Counted from the first letter of the stretch, positions 53,281-62,765 are shown. The stretch is 64,000 nucleotides of DNA from Bizionia paragorgiae (GCF_900107625.1 NZ_FNQK01000002.1:62001-126000); one strand, 5' to 3'. The notes: a model not told the origin generated them from the letters alone. Numbers and translations: made by a program.

Positions 53281-54528
53281 ATGCAACAAAAAAACACATA
53301 CTTCTACGCCATTGGCTTAAGTTACAAAAAAGCAGATGCGGAGATTAGAGGGCATTTTAGCTTGGATGATGCTAGTAAGGTCAAGGTCTTAGAACAAGCT
53401 AAAGCGAATGGAATTGAAAGTTTAATTGTAACTTCTACCTGTAACAGAACCGAAATTTTTGGTTTTGCAGAACACCCTTTTCAGCTTATTCAATTGCTTT
53501 GCGACAATACCAAAGGAACCGTTGAAGAATTTAGAAAGGTCGCTTATATTTATAAAAGCAACGAGGCTGTAACACATATGTTTCGCGTAGGCTCTGGTTT
53601 AGACAGTCAGATTTTAGGTGATTTTGAAATTATCAGCCAACTTAAAAAGAGTGCTGTATTGTCTAAAAAGTACCAGTTATTAAATCCGTTTATCGAACGC
53701 TTAATAAACTCTGTTATTCAAGCAAGTAAACGAATCAAAAATGAAACGGAGATTTCTTCGGGTGCAACTTCAGTTTCTTATGCTTCGGTACATTATATTA
53801 TGAATCGCTTTGAAAATGTTGCCGATCATAACATTTTATTATTTGGAACGGGTAAAATAGGTCGTAACACCTGTGAGAATTTAGTAAAACACACTAAAAA
53901 CGAACACATAACCCTAATTAACAGAACAAAAGATAAAGCTGAAGCCGTCGCTGGTAAATTTAATTTAATCGTTAAAGATTACACTGATTTACAAGAGGAA
54001 ATTAACGCTGCAGACATCTTAATTGTTGCTACAGGGGCCCAAAACCCAACAGTAGACAAGTACCTTATCCAATCTAAAAAAGACTTACTAATTTTAGATT
54101 TATCTATTCCTAAAAACGTTAATGAAAACGTATTAGATTTGGATAATGTCTCTTTAATTCATCTCGATGATTTATCGCTAATGACTGATGAGACTTTAGA
54201 AAAGAGGAAACTTCAAATCCCTTTAGCAGAAACTATTATCGACGAGGTACAAGCAGAATTTAACAAGTGGTTAAACACTAGAAAATTCGCACCGACTATA
54301 AAAGCATTAAAACATAAATTACTAGATTTTAAAACTGCTGAATTAGAAACACAACGCAAAAAGATTTCTGATTTTAACGAAGAGCAAGCAGAAGTCATTA
54401 GTAATAATATCATTCAAAAAATAACGAATCACTTTGCCCATCATTTAAAAGATGAGACTATATCTACAACCGATAGTCTAGAACTTATTCAAAAAGTGTT
54501 TCAGTTAGAAAAAACAAATCATGTCTAA
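53281..54528 (+). CDS. hemA: Glutamyl-tRNA reductase
   Basis: 415 residues from the ATG at 53281. N-terminal catalytic domain with the active Cys in VTSTCNRTEIFGF, substrate region GSGLDSQILGDFEIISQLK, NADPH domain with LLFGTGKIGRNTCENL, and the C-terminal dimerisation helix bundle. It turns Glu-tRNA(Glu) into glutamate-1-semialdehyde, the first committed step of the C5 heme route. A TTG start 39 bases upstream is rejected because it falls in the promoter. The end overlaps hemCD by 8 bases. Confidence 0.96.
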   Translation: MQQKNTYFYAIGLSYKKADAEIRGHFSLDDASKVKVLEQAKANGIESLIVTSTCNRTEIFGFAEHPFQLIQLLCDNTKGTVEEFRKVAYIYKSNEAVTHMFRVGSGLDSQILGDFEIISQLKKSAVLSKKYQLLNPFIERLINSVIQASKRIKNETEISSGATSVSYASVHYIMNRFENVADHNILLFGTGKIGRNTCENLVKHTKNEHITLINRTKDKAEAVAGKFNLIVKDYTDLQEEINAADILIVATGAQNPTVDKYLIQSKKDLLILDLSIPKNVNENVLDLDNVSLIHLDDLSLMTDETLEKRKLQIPLAETIIDEVQAEFNKWLNTRKFAPTIKALKHKLLDFKTAELETQRKKISDFNEEQAEVISNNIIQKITNHFAHHLKDETISTTDSLELIQKVFQLEKTNHV

Positions 54529-56107
54529 AATAATTAAAATTGGTACTCGCGATAGCGAGTTAGCCATGTACCAAGCAAGAGCCGTTCAACAACAGCTTGA
54601 GCACTTGGGACACAAAACCGTATTAGCTCCTGTAAAATCTGTTGGCGACCTTGTTCTTGACAGACCCTTATACGAAATGGGCATTACAGGTATATTTACA
54701 CGTACTTTAGATATAGCACTGTTAAACGGTGATGTCGATATCGTTGTACACTCTTTAAAAGACGTGCCTACCATTATGCCAAAAGGCATTACACAGGCAG
54801 CAGTTTTAAAACGTGGTAACGTTCGCGACACTCTGGTGTATAAAACCACGGAAGAGTTTTTAGGTGCAGAACACGCTACTATTGCTACAGGAAGTCTTCG
54901 TCGTAAAGCGCAGTGGTTAAACCGCTACCCGACGCATACTGTAGAGCCTATTCGCGGAAATGTAATTACCCGTTTAGAAAAATTAGACGCTAACGACCAT
55001 TGGGATGCTGCCGTTTTTGCTGCCGCAGGAATAGGACGTCTAAACCTGAGACCAGAAACCGCTATTAATTTAGAATGGATGGTTCCGGCTCCTGGTCAAG
55101 GTGCGATTATGATTGCTGCCTTAGAAAAGGATGAAGATATTTTAGCTATTTGCTCGGAAATCAACCACGAAGAAACTGAAATTTGCGTAAAAATAGAACG
55201 TGAGTTTTTAAATAGATTGGAAGGCGGTTGCACAGCACCAATTGGAGCCAATGCGTACATTAAAGATGAAGAGATTTTCTTTGAAGCCGTGTTATTAAGT
55301 TATGATGGTACCAAGAAAATTAGTGTTAAACGAAACAAAAAATTAGGCGAACATCACGATTTAGCAGAATGGTGTGCAAATTACGTGATTGAGCGTGGTG
55401 GAAAACGTTTAATGGACGATATTAAGAATTCGGAACGTAAAACAAACGTGTATTCTACTAAGTCGTTTACCGAAACCCAACGCCAAAGTTTTAATGATAA
55501 AGTTACTGTAGATAGTAGTGATTTTATTAAGATAAGTTTAAATAGAATTGCTCCAAGAGTTATTAAAAACGAAATTCAAAATGTGATTATCACCAGTCAA
55601 AATGCTGTTGATGCCCTACTAACGAATTTTTCGGCTATCGAATTACAATTCAAAAACATCTATTGTGTTGGCCGACGTACTAAGCGTGAAATAGAAAAAC
55701 GCATTGGAAAAGTTAAGCACTCAGAAAATAGCGCTGAAAAATTAGCAAACCACCTTGTAGAGTACTTAGAAGGTACTGAGGTTACTTACTTTTGTAGCGA
55801 TCAACGTTTAGATGAGCTTCCAAGAATTCTTTCGGAAAACCATATTGTGGTTAACGAAGTAGAAGCTTACCAAACAAAATTAGATTCTTTAAAATTAAAA
55901 GATAGCGTTGAAGGGGTCATGTTTTACAGCCCATCGACCGTTAAGAGTTTTAAACAAGAAAATAACCCTAGCGACACTATGGTGGCGTATTGTATAGGAG
56001 AAACAACAGCAAAAGAAGCGTCTAAACATTTTAAAGATGTTCGCATTGCAAAATTACCGACCGTAGAGAGCGTTATTGACCTCGTTAATGAGCACTATGC
56101 GTCGTAA
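54521..56107 (+). CDS. hemCD: Fused hydroxymethylbilane synthase / uroporphyrinogen-III synthase
   Basis: 528 residues. Residues 1-300 are HemC: IKIGTRDSELAMYQARAVQ, DIVVHSLKDVPT, TGSLRRKAQW, and the dipyrromethane cofactor Cys in LEGGCTAPIGA. Residues about 315-528 are HemD: NVIITSQNAVDALL, IYCVGRRTKREIE, YFCSDQRLDELPRIL, VEAYQT and VMFYSPSTVKSF. The fusion channels the unstable hydroxymethylbilane into ring closure. Bifunctional HemCD proteins occur in several Bacteroidetes. Overlaps hemA by 8 bases. Confidence 0.94.
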   Translation: MSKIIKIGTRDSELAMYQARAVQQQLEHLGHKTVLAPVKSVGDLVLDRPLYEMGITGIFTRTLDIALLNGDVDIVVHSLKDVPTIMPKGITQAAVLKRGNVRDTLVYKTTEEFLGAEHATIATGSLRRKAQWLNRYPTHTVEPIRGNVITRLEKLDANDHWDAAVFAAAGIGRLNLRPETAINLEWMVPAPGQGAIMIAALEKDEDILAICSEINHEETEICVKIEREFLNRLEGGCTAPIGANAYIKDEEIFFEAVLLSYDGTKKISVKRNKKLGEHHDLAEWCANYVIERGGKRLMDDIKNSERKTNVYSTKSFTETQRQSFNDKVTVDSSDFIKISLNRIAPRVIKNEIQNVIITSQNAVDALLTNFSAIELQFKNIYCVGRRTKREIEKRIGKVKHSENSAEKLANHLVEYLEGTEVTYFCSDQRLDELPRILSENHIVVNEVEAYQTKLDSLKLKDSVEGVMFYSPSTVKSFKQENNPSDTMVAYCIGETTAKEASKHFKDVRIAKLPTVESVIDLVNEHYAS

Positions 56108-56142
56108 AAAGTAACAAAAAAATTAAAGTATAATTAAAAAAG

Positions 56143-56165
56143 TTCCGCTGTAGCGGAGGGCTATC
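56143..56165 (+). promoter_or_regulatory. hemE ribosome binding site partly held in a hairpin
   Basis: A strong Shine-Dalgarno GGAGGG (56155-56160) ends 5 bases before the ATG. Its first three bases are paired in a 5-bp hairpin TCCGC-TGTA-GCGGA (56144-56157). Strong SD sites are unusual here; the hairpin may tune hemE translation. Confidence 0.45.
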
Positions 56166-57197
56166 ATGATAAAAAACGATTTATTTTTAAGAGCATTAAA
56201 AGGTGAAACAGTAGAGCGTCCGCCAGTATGGATGATGCGTCAAGCCGGTCGCTATTTACCAGAATTTATGGAAATTAAGGCCAAATATGATTTTTTTACA
56301 CGATGCCAAACGCCAGAACTAGCTAGTGAAATTACCGTGCAGCCTATTCGCCGTTACGGTATGGATGCCGCTATTTTATTTAGTGATATTTTAGTGATCC
56401 CTCAAGCGATGAATATTGAAGTGCAAATGAAACCAAACTTTGGTCCGTATTTGCCTAACCCTATTCGCAGCCAGAAAGATGTGGACAATGTTATTGTTCC
56501 TGACGTTAAAGAAGCCTTAGACTACGTTTATCAGGCGATAAAAATGACTAAGGAAAAATTAAATGACGATATCCCACTTATTGGATTCGCTGGTTCTCCA
56601 TGGACTATTTTATGCTACTGTGTGCAAGGTCAAGGAAGCAAAAACTTTGATAAAGCCAAAGAATTTTGTTTTACAAACCCTGTAGCCGCACACCAATTAT
56701 TACAAAAAATTACAGACACCACAATTGCCTACCTAAAAGAAAAGGTAAAAGCTGGGGTGAACGCTGTTCAGGTATTCGATTCTTGGGGAGGCATGTTATC
56801 TCCAGTAGATTATCAAGAATTCTCATGGCAGTATATCCAACAAATAATCGATGCTTTAAAAGAAGAAACACCAGTTATTGCTTTTGGTAAAGGCTGTTGG
56901 TTTGCTTTAGATACGATGGCTAAATCTGGTGCTTCAGCATTGGGTGTAGACTGGACTTGTTCGGCACGAAATGCACGTTACTTAACCGGTGGGAATATAA
57001 CCCTACAAGGGAATTTTGATCCTACGCGATTATTTTCTCCACCTGCAGAGATTAAGAAAATGGTTACTCAAATGATTAACGATTTTGGTAAAGACAAATA
57101 CATTGTTAACTTGGGTCATGGTATTTTACCAAACATCCCATTAGAAAATGCGAAAGCATTTATCGATGCCGTAAAGGAATATAAAAGTCCGTCGTAG
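56166..57197 (+). CDS. hemE: Uroporphyrinogen decarboxylase
   Basis: 343 residues. N-terminal [17 protein letters not shown] with the substrate-binding Arg and Gln, then [14 protein letters not shown] (catalytic Asp), [29 protein letters not shown] and the C-terminal [22 protein letters not shown]. It removes four acetate carboxyls to make coproporphyrinogen III. Third gene of the plus arm; starts 58 bases after hemCD and is preceded by a hairpin with an unusual strong SD. Confidence 0.97.
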   Translation: MIKNDLFLRALKGETVERPPVWMMRQAGRYLPEFMEIKAKYDFFTRCQTPELASEITVQPIRRYGMDAAILFSDILVIPQAMNIEVQMKPNFGPYLPNPIRSQKDVDNVIVPDVKEALDYVYQAIKMTKEKLNDDIPLIGFAGSPWTILCYCVQGQGSKNFDKAKEFCFTNPVAAHQLLQKITDTTIAYLKEKVKAGVNAVQVFDSWGGMLSPVDYQEFSWQYIQQIIDALKEETPVIAFGKGCWFALDTMAKSGASALGVDWTCSARNARYLTGGNITLQGNFDPTRLFSPPAEIKKMVTQMINDFGKDKYIVNLGHGILPNIPLENAKAFIDAVKEYKSPS

Positions 57198-57268
57198 GTT
57201 AAATTGACCGCGATGAACTCTCGGCAGTAACCCAAAACAACGCTCTTCCTAAAAGCGTTAAAGAACGT

Positions 57269-58051
57269 ATGAAAACGATTTTTCAAGGCATAAAAGCCTA
57301 TTCTGGAGCATTAGCTTTAATTTCAAAATTAAAACTTTGGAAATACTTTTTCATACCTATTGGTATTAGCATTTTAACAGCGCTAATTATCGTGTCTTTA
57401 GCGTATGGTTTATCGGACGATATTGGTGGGTTTATTGCTAAACTATGGACATGGGAATGGGGAAAAGAAACCTTTACCACCATTTCTAGTTTTATAGGAG
57501 GACTTGCCGTAGCGGCATTAGGTTTTATTCTTTACAAACACATTATTATGGCGCTATCGGCGCCATTTATGAGTCCCGTTTCAGAAAAAATTGAAGCCCA
57601 CGTCCTTGGCGTGAGCAGGCATCAACACCGTAACACCTCTTTTAGCGAGCAACTTTGGCGTGGTATTAAAATAAATCTTAGAAATTTAACCTTAGAAATT
57701 TTATTTACCATTCCGATCCTAATCATTGGATTAATACCCGTAGTAGGATTAGTCTCTACGGCTTTACTATTTTTAACGCAATCCTATTATGCCGGATTTG
57801 GGAATATGGATTACACTTTAGAGCGCCATTTAAATTACCGAGACAGTATCTCTTTTGTAAAAGCGAATAAAGGTATGGCTATAGGAAATGGAATTGTTTT
57901 TATGTTGTTTTTACTCATTCCCGTTATCGGGATCATATTAGTTTTACCGCTTTCGGTAACTGCGGCCTCACTAAAAACAGTAGAACTCCTAAAGCAAGAG
58001 GACCAACTGGTGTCAACGCGTAATCTAACGCCTCAAAAAATAATACAATGA
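57269..58051 (+). CDS. EI24/CysZ-family membrane protein
   Basis: 260 residues with about five TM segments (YFFIPIGISILTALIIVSLAYG; ISSFIGGLAVAALGFILYKHIIMALSAPFMSPVSEKIE; ILFTIPILIIGLIPVVGLVST; VFMLFLLIPVIGIILVLPLSVTAASL). The APFMSPVSEKIE and LNYRDSISFVKANKGMAIGNG motifs are those of the EI24 domain family, whose E. coli member CysZ is a sulfate permease. Here it is within the heme operon and overlaps the GNAT gene by 4 bases (ATGA). A transport role in this setting is not clear. Confidence 0.87.
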   Translation: MKTIFQGIKAYSGALALISKLKLWKYFFIPIGISILTALIIVSLAYGLSDDIGGFIAKLWTWEWGKETFTTISSFIGGLAVAALGFILYKHIIMALSAPFMSPVSEKIEAHVLGVSRHQHRNTSFSEQLWRGIKINLRNLTLEILFTIPILIIGLIPVVGLVSTALLFLTQSYYAGFGNMDYTLERHLNYRDSISFVKANKGMAIGNGIVFMLFLLIPVIGIILVLPLSVTAASLKTVELLKQEDQLVSTRNLTPQKIIQ

Positions 58052-58587
58052 TAGCTGTTTTTGACGATTACCACATTGATAGAATTGAAGCCTACGATGC
58101 CCCACAAATACATCATTTATTAGCTTCAAACTACGAGCATTTTGAAACTTATTTCCCTAAAACACTAGCCGAAAACTTAACCGAAGAACTTTCGGAGGCC
58201 TTTGTAAAGAAAAAAATAGACGCTTTTAATAATCAGGAAGAGTTTTTATTTACCATAAAGAAAACGATTACTGGCGCTATTGTAGGACTCGTTTTTATTA
58301 AAGATTTAGATTGGACAATTCAAAAAGGTGAGTTTGGCTATGGTATCGCTAAAGATTTTCAAAATAAAGGCATTGCCAGCAAGGCCATTCAAAATCTTAC
58401 TGCATACGCATTTAAAACATTAAATTTAAAAATCCTAATCGCCATTATTTACAAAGATAATAGCGCGAGTATAAAAGTTGTGGAACATTCAGGGTTTACT
58501 TGGACTAGAACCCTAGAAAAAGAATTTAAACCCAACAACCAATCTCCATTAGATATGGAGTTATATACCTTACATCATGAAAGATAA
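58048..58587 (+). CDS. GNAT-family N-acetyltransferase (RimJ/RimL-like)
   Basis: 179 residues. Acetyl-CoA-binding motif A at YGIAKDFQNKGIASKAIQNLTAYAF, motif B at IAIIYKDNSASIKVVEHSGFTWTRTLEKEF, as in RimJ/RimL ribosomal-protein acetyltransferases. Substrate unknown. Overlaps the EI24 gene by 4 and hemF by 11 bases, so it is co-translated with heme genes although no heme step needs it. Confidence 0.9.
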   Translation: MIAVFDDYHIDRIEAYDAPQIHHLLASNYEHFETYFPKTLAENLTEELSEAFVKKKIDAFNNQEEFLFTIKKTITGAIVGLVFIKDLDWTIQKGEFGYGIAKDFQNKGIASKAIQNLTAYAFKTLNLKILIAIIYKDNSASIKVVEHSGFTWTRTLEKEFKPNNQSPLDMELYTLHHER

Positions 58588-59479
58588 ATTTTTTAATTAC
58601 ATACACGAATTACAAGATCAAATAACTGCTGCCTTAGAACACGTGGATGGCAAAGCCACTTTTCAAGAGGATATTTGGGAGCGCCCAGAAGGTGGCGGCG
58701 GGAGAACCCGAGTTATTGAAAACGGTCGTGTTTTTGAAAAAGGAGGAGTAAATATATCTGGAGTACACGGTAAACTACCCGATTCCATGCAAAAATACTT
58801 TGGCGTTGAAGATGCCGATTTTTTTGCTTGTGGTCTTAGTTTAGTATTACACCCTAAAAACCCTATGGTTCCGACAGTACACGCCAATTGGCGCTACTTT
58901 GAAATGTACGATAAAAGTGGAAAAATTGTTGATCAGTGGTTTGGTGGCGGACAAGATTTAACGCCATACTATTTATTTGAAGACGATGCCACACATTTTC
59001 ATCACATTTGTAAAACGGCCTGCGATGCGCATAACCCAGAGTTTTATCCTAAATATAAAGCGCGCTGTGATGAGTATTTTTACAATAGCCACAGAAATGA
59101 AGGCCGAGGTATAGGAGGTCTATTCTTCGATTATTGTAAGACAACTAAGAGCATGACCATGGAAAAATGGTACGATTTTGTAACAGAAGTGGGAGATAGT
59201 TTTATTGAAGCTTATGTGCCGATTGTAGAAAAAAGAAAAGATTTACCATATACCAGCGCCCAGCGTACATGGCAAGAAATTAGACGTGGTCGCTATGTAG
59301 AGTTTAATTTAGTTCATGATAAAGGAACGCTTTTCGGACTAAAAACAAACGGAAGAATAGAAAGTATTCTAATGAGCTTACCACCTCATGTGCAATGGGT
59401 TTACGACCACACTCCAGAACCTGGTAGTGAGGAAGAGAAACTTGTAAGCGTATTGCAACAGCCTAAAGAATGGGTATAA
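58577..59479 (+). CDS. hemF: Oxygen-dependent coproporphyrinogen III oxidase
   Basis: 300 residues. Family signatures in order: WERPEGGGGRTRVIENGRVFEKGGVN, PMVPTVHANWRYFEM (with the catalytic His), WFGGGQDLTPYYLFEDDA, HRNEGRGIGGLFFDY, YVEFNLVHDKGTLFGLKTNGRIESILMSLPP. It makes protoporphyrinogen IX using O2, so this heme route is aerobic. Its 11-base overlap with the GNAT gene implies coupling. Confidence 0.97.
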   Translation: MKDKFFNYIHELQDQITAALEHVDGKATFQEDIWERPEGGGGRTRVIENGRVFEKGGVNISGVHGKLPDSMQKYFGVEDADFFACGLSLVLHPKNPMVPTVHANWRYFEMYDKSGKIVDQWFGGGQDLTPYYLFEDDATHFHHICKTACDAHNPEFYPKYKARCDEYFYNSHRNEGRGIGGLFFDYCKTTKSMTMEKWYDFVTEVGDSFIEAYVPIVEKRKDLPYTSAQRTWQEIRRGRYVEFNLVHDKGTLFGLKTNGRIESILMSLPPHVQWVYDHTPEPGSEEEKLVSVLQQPKEWV

Positions 59480-59508
59480 GTCTAGTATTCACAGATAAAA
59501 ATTAAATA

Positions 59509-59883
59509 ATGAATTGCTACTGCGGAAGTCATAAATCTTACGACTCGTGCTGTAAAGTCTTTCATCTCAATGGCGGACAAACAGAAACTGCCGAACAATT
59601 GATGCGTTCGCGCTATAGTGCTTTTGTTCGTGCTGATGGCGATTACCTGATGCAAACACATCACAAAAGAACCCGGCCAATTAAAGAAAAACAGGCCATT
59701 GTTAACTGGGCGAAATCAGTACTCTGGCAGCGTCTAGAAATTTTAGAGTCCACCGAAGACACCGTAAAATTCAATGCTTTTTTTTCAGAACATGGTGAAG
59801 CGGATTGTATTCATGAAAACTCAAAATTCGTAAAAGAAAACAACAAGTGGTATTACTTAGGGTATGCCGAAAACAACAATTAA
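59509..59883 (+). CDS. YchJ-family (UPF0225) SEC-C protein
   Basis: 124 residues. N-terminal SEC-C-like zinc motif CYCGSHKSYDSCCKVFH, then the YchJ domain (TAEQLMRSRYSAFVRADGDYLMQTHHKRTRP; LWQRLEILESTEDT; EHGEADCIHENSKFVKENNKWYYLGYA). Function of the family is not established. It is 29 bases after hemF and 41 before hemB on the same strand, so it is probably co-transcribed. Both neighbours are certain heme genes. Confidence 0.9.
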   Translation: MNCYCGSHKSYDSCCKVFHLNGGQTETAEQLMRSRYSAFVRADGDYLMQTHHKRTRPIKEKQAIVNWAKSVLWQRLEILESTEDTVKFNAFFSEHGEADCIHENSKFVKENNKWYYLGYAENNN

Positions 59884-59924
59884 ATAGTCAGCAAAATCCA
59901 TTTTTGCTAATAAAACATCATATT

Positions 59925-60917
59925 ATGTATCCAATAAAAAGAAACAGACGATTAAGAGCTAACGCAGCCATAAGAGGTTTAGTAAGAGAAACCATAATCT
60001 CCCCTAATGATTTCCTTGTCCCACTATTTGTAACAGAAGGAAAAGGAGTAAAAGATGAGATTCCTTCTATGCCTAACTACTTTCGCTATAGCTTAGACAC
60101 CTTAGAACAGGAAGTTAAAGAGCTGTGGAAGTTAGGCTTAAAATCGGTACTATTATTTGCTAAAGTTCCCGATCATTTAAAAGACAATAAAGGTACTGAA
60201 GCGACTAATCCTGACGGATTAATGCAACGTGCCGTTAAGGCCGTTAAAAACGCTTGTCCGGAGATGCTAGTCATGACCGATGTCGCTTTAGACCCTTATT
60301 CTTCTTATGGTCACGATGGTATTATCGAAAACGGCAAGGTGTTAAACGATGCATCGGTAGAGGTTTTAGCAGAAATGAGTCTGTCACACATCGAAGCCGG
60401 AGCAAATTTCGTAGCACCAAGTGATATGATGGACGGCCGTATTTTGGCTATTCGTGAACTGCTAGAAGACGAAGGCCATGTTGATGCGGGAATAATGAGT
60501 TATTCGGCAAAATACGCCTCGGCTTTCTACGGCCCGTTTCGAGATGCTTTAGACTCTGCGCCTGCCGATCTTAAAGATGTGCCTAAAGACAAAAAAACAT
60601 ACCAAATGGATTTTGCTAACCGCTTTGAAGCCTTAAGAGAAACAGAAATGGATATAGACGAAGGTGCCGATATAGTTATGGTAAAACCAGGACTATGCTA
60701 TTTAGATATCGTACGCGAAATTAAAAATGAAGTCGATGTCCCTGTTGCAGTTTACCAGGTATCTGGAGAATATTCAATGCTAAAAGCAGCAGCCGAAAAA
60801 GGATGGTTAGACCACGATGCCGTAATGCTAGAACAAATTACAGCTATTAAACGTGCCGGAGCAGATATTATCGCAAGTTATTTTGCGAAAGATGTTGTTA
60901 AACTCTTAAATAAATAA
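59925..60917 (+). CDS. hemB: Porphobilinogen synthase (5-aminolevulinate dehydratase), non-zinc type
   Basis: 330 residues from ATG at 59925 (MYPIKRNRRLRANAAIRGLVRE), chosen over a start 78 bases earlier inside ychJ because the family begins here. Active-site lysines in MSYSAKYASAFYGPFRDA and DIVMVKPGLCYLD. The metal-site stretch reads DVALDPYSSYGHDGI, with Asp and Ala where zinc-dependent enzymes have three Cys, so it should be Mg-dependent like that of Pseudomonas. It joins two aminolevulinates. Last gene of the plus heme arm. Confidence 0.95.
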   Translation: MYPIKRNRRLRANAAIRGLVRETIISPNDFLVPLFVTEGKGVKDEIPSMPNYFRYSLDTLEQEVKELWKLGLKSVLLFAKVPDHLKDNKGTEATNPDGLMQRAVKAVKNACPEMLVMTDVALDPYSSYGHDGIIENGKVLNDASVEVLAEMSLSHIEAGANFVAPSDMMDGRILAIRELLEDEGHVDAGIMSYSAKYASAFYGPFRDALDSAPADLKDVPKDKKTYQMDFANRFEALRETEMDIDEGADIVMVKPGLCYLDIVREIKNEVDVPVAVYQVSGEYSMLKAAAEKGWLDHDAVMLEQITAIKRAGADIIASYFAKDVVKLLNK

Positions 60918-61028
60918 GCCCAAGAGGCATTTATTATTTAAGATAATTTTACAAATCAAATTAAATAATTTTTGTACTTTCAACACTTTTCAACTACTAA
61001 CCAATAGATTAAATATATTTAATAGCTC

Positions 61029-62144
61029 ATGAGCTTACTTTTTCTTTACGCCTTTGTTTCCATCTTCTTTTCGTTTCTCTGTTCCATACTCGAAGCGGTG
61101 TTATTAAGTGTGACCTCAACTTATATATCAGTAAAAAAGAAAGAGGGTAAAAGCTATGCTGATGATTTAGAAGTATTAAAAAAGGATGTCGACAGACCAC
61201 TAATTGCTATTCTAACCTTAAATACCATAGCGCATACTGTAGGTGCTATTTTGGTTGGTGTGCAAGCAAAAGTCGCTTACGAAGAGTTATATGGTAGCCA
61301 AACAACTACGGTTTTTGGTGTGTCATTTACCGAAGAGGTAATGGTAGGTGTTGTTTCGACTATTATGACCATTTTAATCTTAGTCGCTTCAGAAATTATA
61401 CCAAAAACAATTGGAGCTACCTATTGGAAATCATTAACCAATTTCACGACAAAAACATTAAATATTTTAATTTTCCCATTAAAATACACAGGTATTTTAT
61501 GGCTGCTGCAATTAACCACCAAACTTATTGGTGGTAAAGGTCATGGCAGTGTATTAAGTCGTGAAGGCTTTATGGTAATGACCGAAATGGCTCATGAGGA
61601 AGGGGTGTTTTTAGAAAATGAAAGTACTATTATTAAAAACTTACTAACCTTTAAAGATGTCCTTGCTAAAGATGTCATGACACCGAGAACGGTGATTAAA
61701 ACAGAAGATGAAAACACGACTGTAGAAGCATTTTTTAATAAAAACACAACCCTACGCTATTCTAGAATCCCTATCTATTCTGAAAATGAAGATAATATTA
61801 TCGGAATGGTCCTAAAGGCCGAAATATTTAAGGAAATGGCCCTAGGAAACGGCTCTAAAAAGATTGGGGACCTCATGCGAAATATTATCATCGTCTCTCG
61901 AAATATCCCCATTCCAAAACTGTTAGATAAATTACTAGAATCTAAAAATCATTTAGCATTAGTGGTAGACGAATACGGTACGGTTAGCGGATTAGTTACT
62001 ATGGAAGATGTTATTGAAACACTATTAGGACTAGAAATAATGGACGAAAGCGATAAAGTATCTGATTTACAATTGCAAGCCCGAAAAAATTGGGAGTCAC
62101 GAGCAAAAAAATTAGGGGTTATCGATAATGAAGACATAGAATAA
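61029..62144 (+). CDS. CNNM/CorC-family membrane protein with CBS domains
   Basis: 371 residues. Residues 1-165 are the DUF21 (CNNM) membrane domain with about four TM helices (FVSIFFSFLCSILEAVLLSVTSTYI; TLNTIAHTVGAILVG; VGVVSTIMTILILVASEIIPKTIGA). Two CBS domains follow (KDVMTPRTVIKTEDE; RYSRIPIYSENEDNIIGMVLK; LALVVDEYGTVSGLVTMEDVIETLLG). The C-terminal CorC_HlyC domain is missing, which is common in short members. Proteins of this family export Mg or related ions. Ends 10 bases before the methyltransferase gene. Confidence 0.93.
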   Translation: MSLLFLYAFVSIFFSFLCSILEAVLLSVTSTYISVKKKEGKSYADDLEVLKKDVDRPLIAILTLNTIAHTVGAILVGVQAKVAYEELYGSQTTTVFGVSFTEEVMVGVVSTIMTILILVASEIIPKTIGATYWKSLTNFTTKTLNILIFPLKYTGILWLLQLTTKLIGGKGHGSVLSREGFMVMTEMAHEEGVFLENESTIIKNLLTFKDVLAKDVMTPRTVIKTEDENTTVEAFFNKNTTLRYSRIPIYSENEDNIIGMVLKAEIFKEMALGNGSKKIGDLMRNIIIVSRNIPIPKLLDKLLESKNHLALVVDEYGTVSGLVTMEDVIETLLGLEIMDESDKVSDLQLQARKNWESRAKKLGVIDNEDIE

Positions 62145-62154
62145 CCCCCTTACT

Positions 62155-62631
62155 TTGGAAGACACCTGTTATATTAATTCCCCTTTAGGCGTAACTAAAA
62201 TAACAGGTGGCTCTCATGGTATTTCCTCGATTTCTGTACTAAACACCCCAGAAATCCCCTCCTTAAATATTCCCGAATCCTTACAAGACTGTGTGCACCA
62301 ACTTGAAGCCTATTTTCAAGGCGAGCGCCAAGAATTTAATCTGAAGCTCCACCCTAAGGGTACCGACTTTCAGCAACGTGTTTGGGCTTTATTACAAACC
62401 ATTCCCTACGGAAAAACCCTGTCGTATTTAGAACTTTCAAAACAATTGGGAGACGTTAAAGCCATACGTGCAGTCGCCAATGCCAATGGGAAAAATCCGC
62501 TATGGATTGTAATACCCTGCCACCGCGTTATTGGTAGTGACGGCAGCTTAACCGGTTATGCTGGCGGATTACACAGAAAACAATGGCTACTCGAACACGA
62601 AAGTCCGTACCACCAAGAACGCCTATTTTAA
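62155..62631 (+). CDS. ogt: Methylated-DNA-protein cysteine methyltransferase (Ogt/MGMT)
   Basis: 158 residues. The active-site Cys is in WIVIPCHRVIGSDGSLTGYAGG; the helix-turn-helix lies in FQQRVWALLQTIPYGKTLSYLELSKQLG with the Arg finger in AIRAVANANGKNP. It removes O6-alkyl groups from guanine in one suicidal step. The start is TTG at 62155: the frame has a stop 18 bases before it and no ATG in the N-terminal domain, and the product then begins like other members (CYINSPLGVTKITGG). Ten bases after the CNNM gene. Confidence 0.93.
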   Translation: MEDTCYINSPLGVTKITGGSHGISSISVLNTPEIPSLNIPESLQDCVHQLEAYFQGERQEFNLKLHPKGTDFQQRVWALLQTIPYGKTLSYLELSKQLGDVKAIRAVANANGKNPLWIVIPCHRVIGSDGSLTGYAGGLHRKQWLLEHESPYHQERLF

Positions 62632-62721
62632 AATGCATACCACAGTAAGTGCCCTGCCTTGTTAGCAGTACTCCCCTATACCCCTACTTTATTTGTTGTT
62701 ACCACATTATTATAACACACT

Positions 62722-62765
62722 CGTCATACACAATCCATACACTATCCATACATTATCTATACTGT
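62722..62765. repeat. Four degenerate 11-bp tandem repeats
   Basis: CGTCATACACA, ATCCATACACT, ATCCATACATT, ATCTATACTGT in succession. Copies 2 and 3 differ at one base; the outer two are more diverged. The period equals about one helical turn. Confidence 0.65.

Noticed and set aside
59847-59924. N-terminal extension of HemB into ychJ
   Set aside because: The added 26 residues do not look like HemB; the ATG at 59925 gives a standard length.
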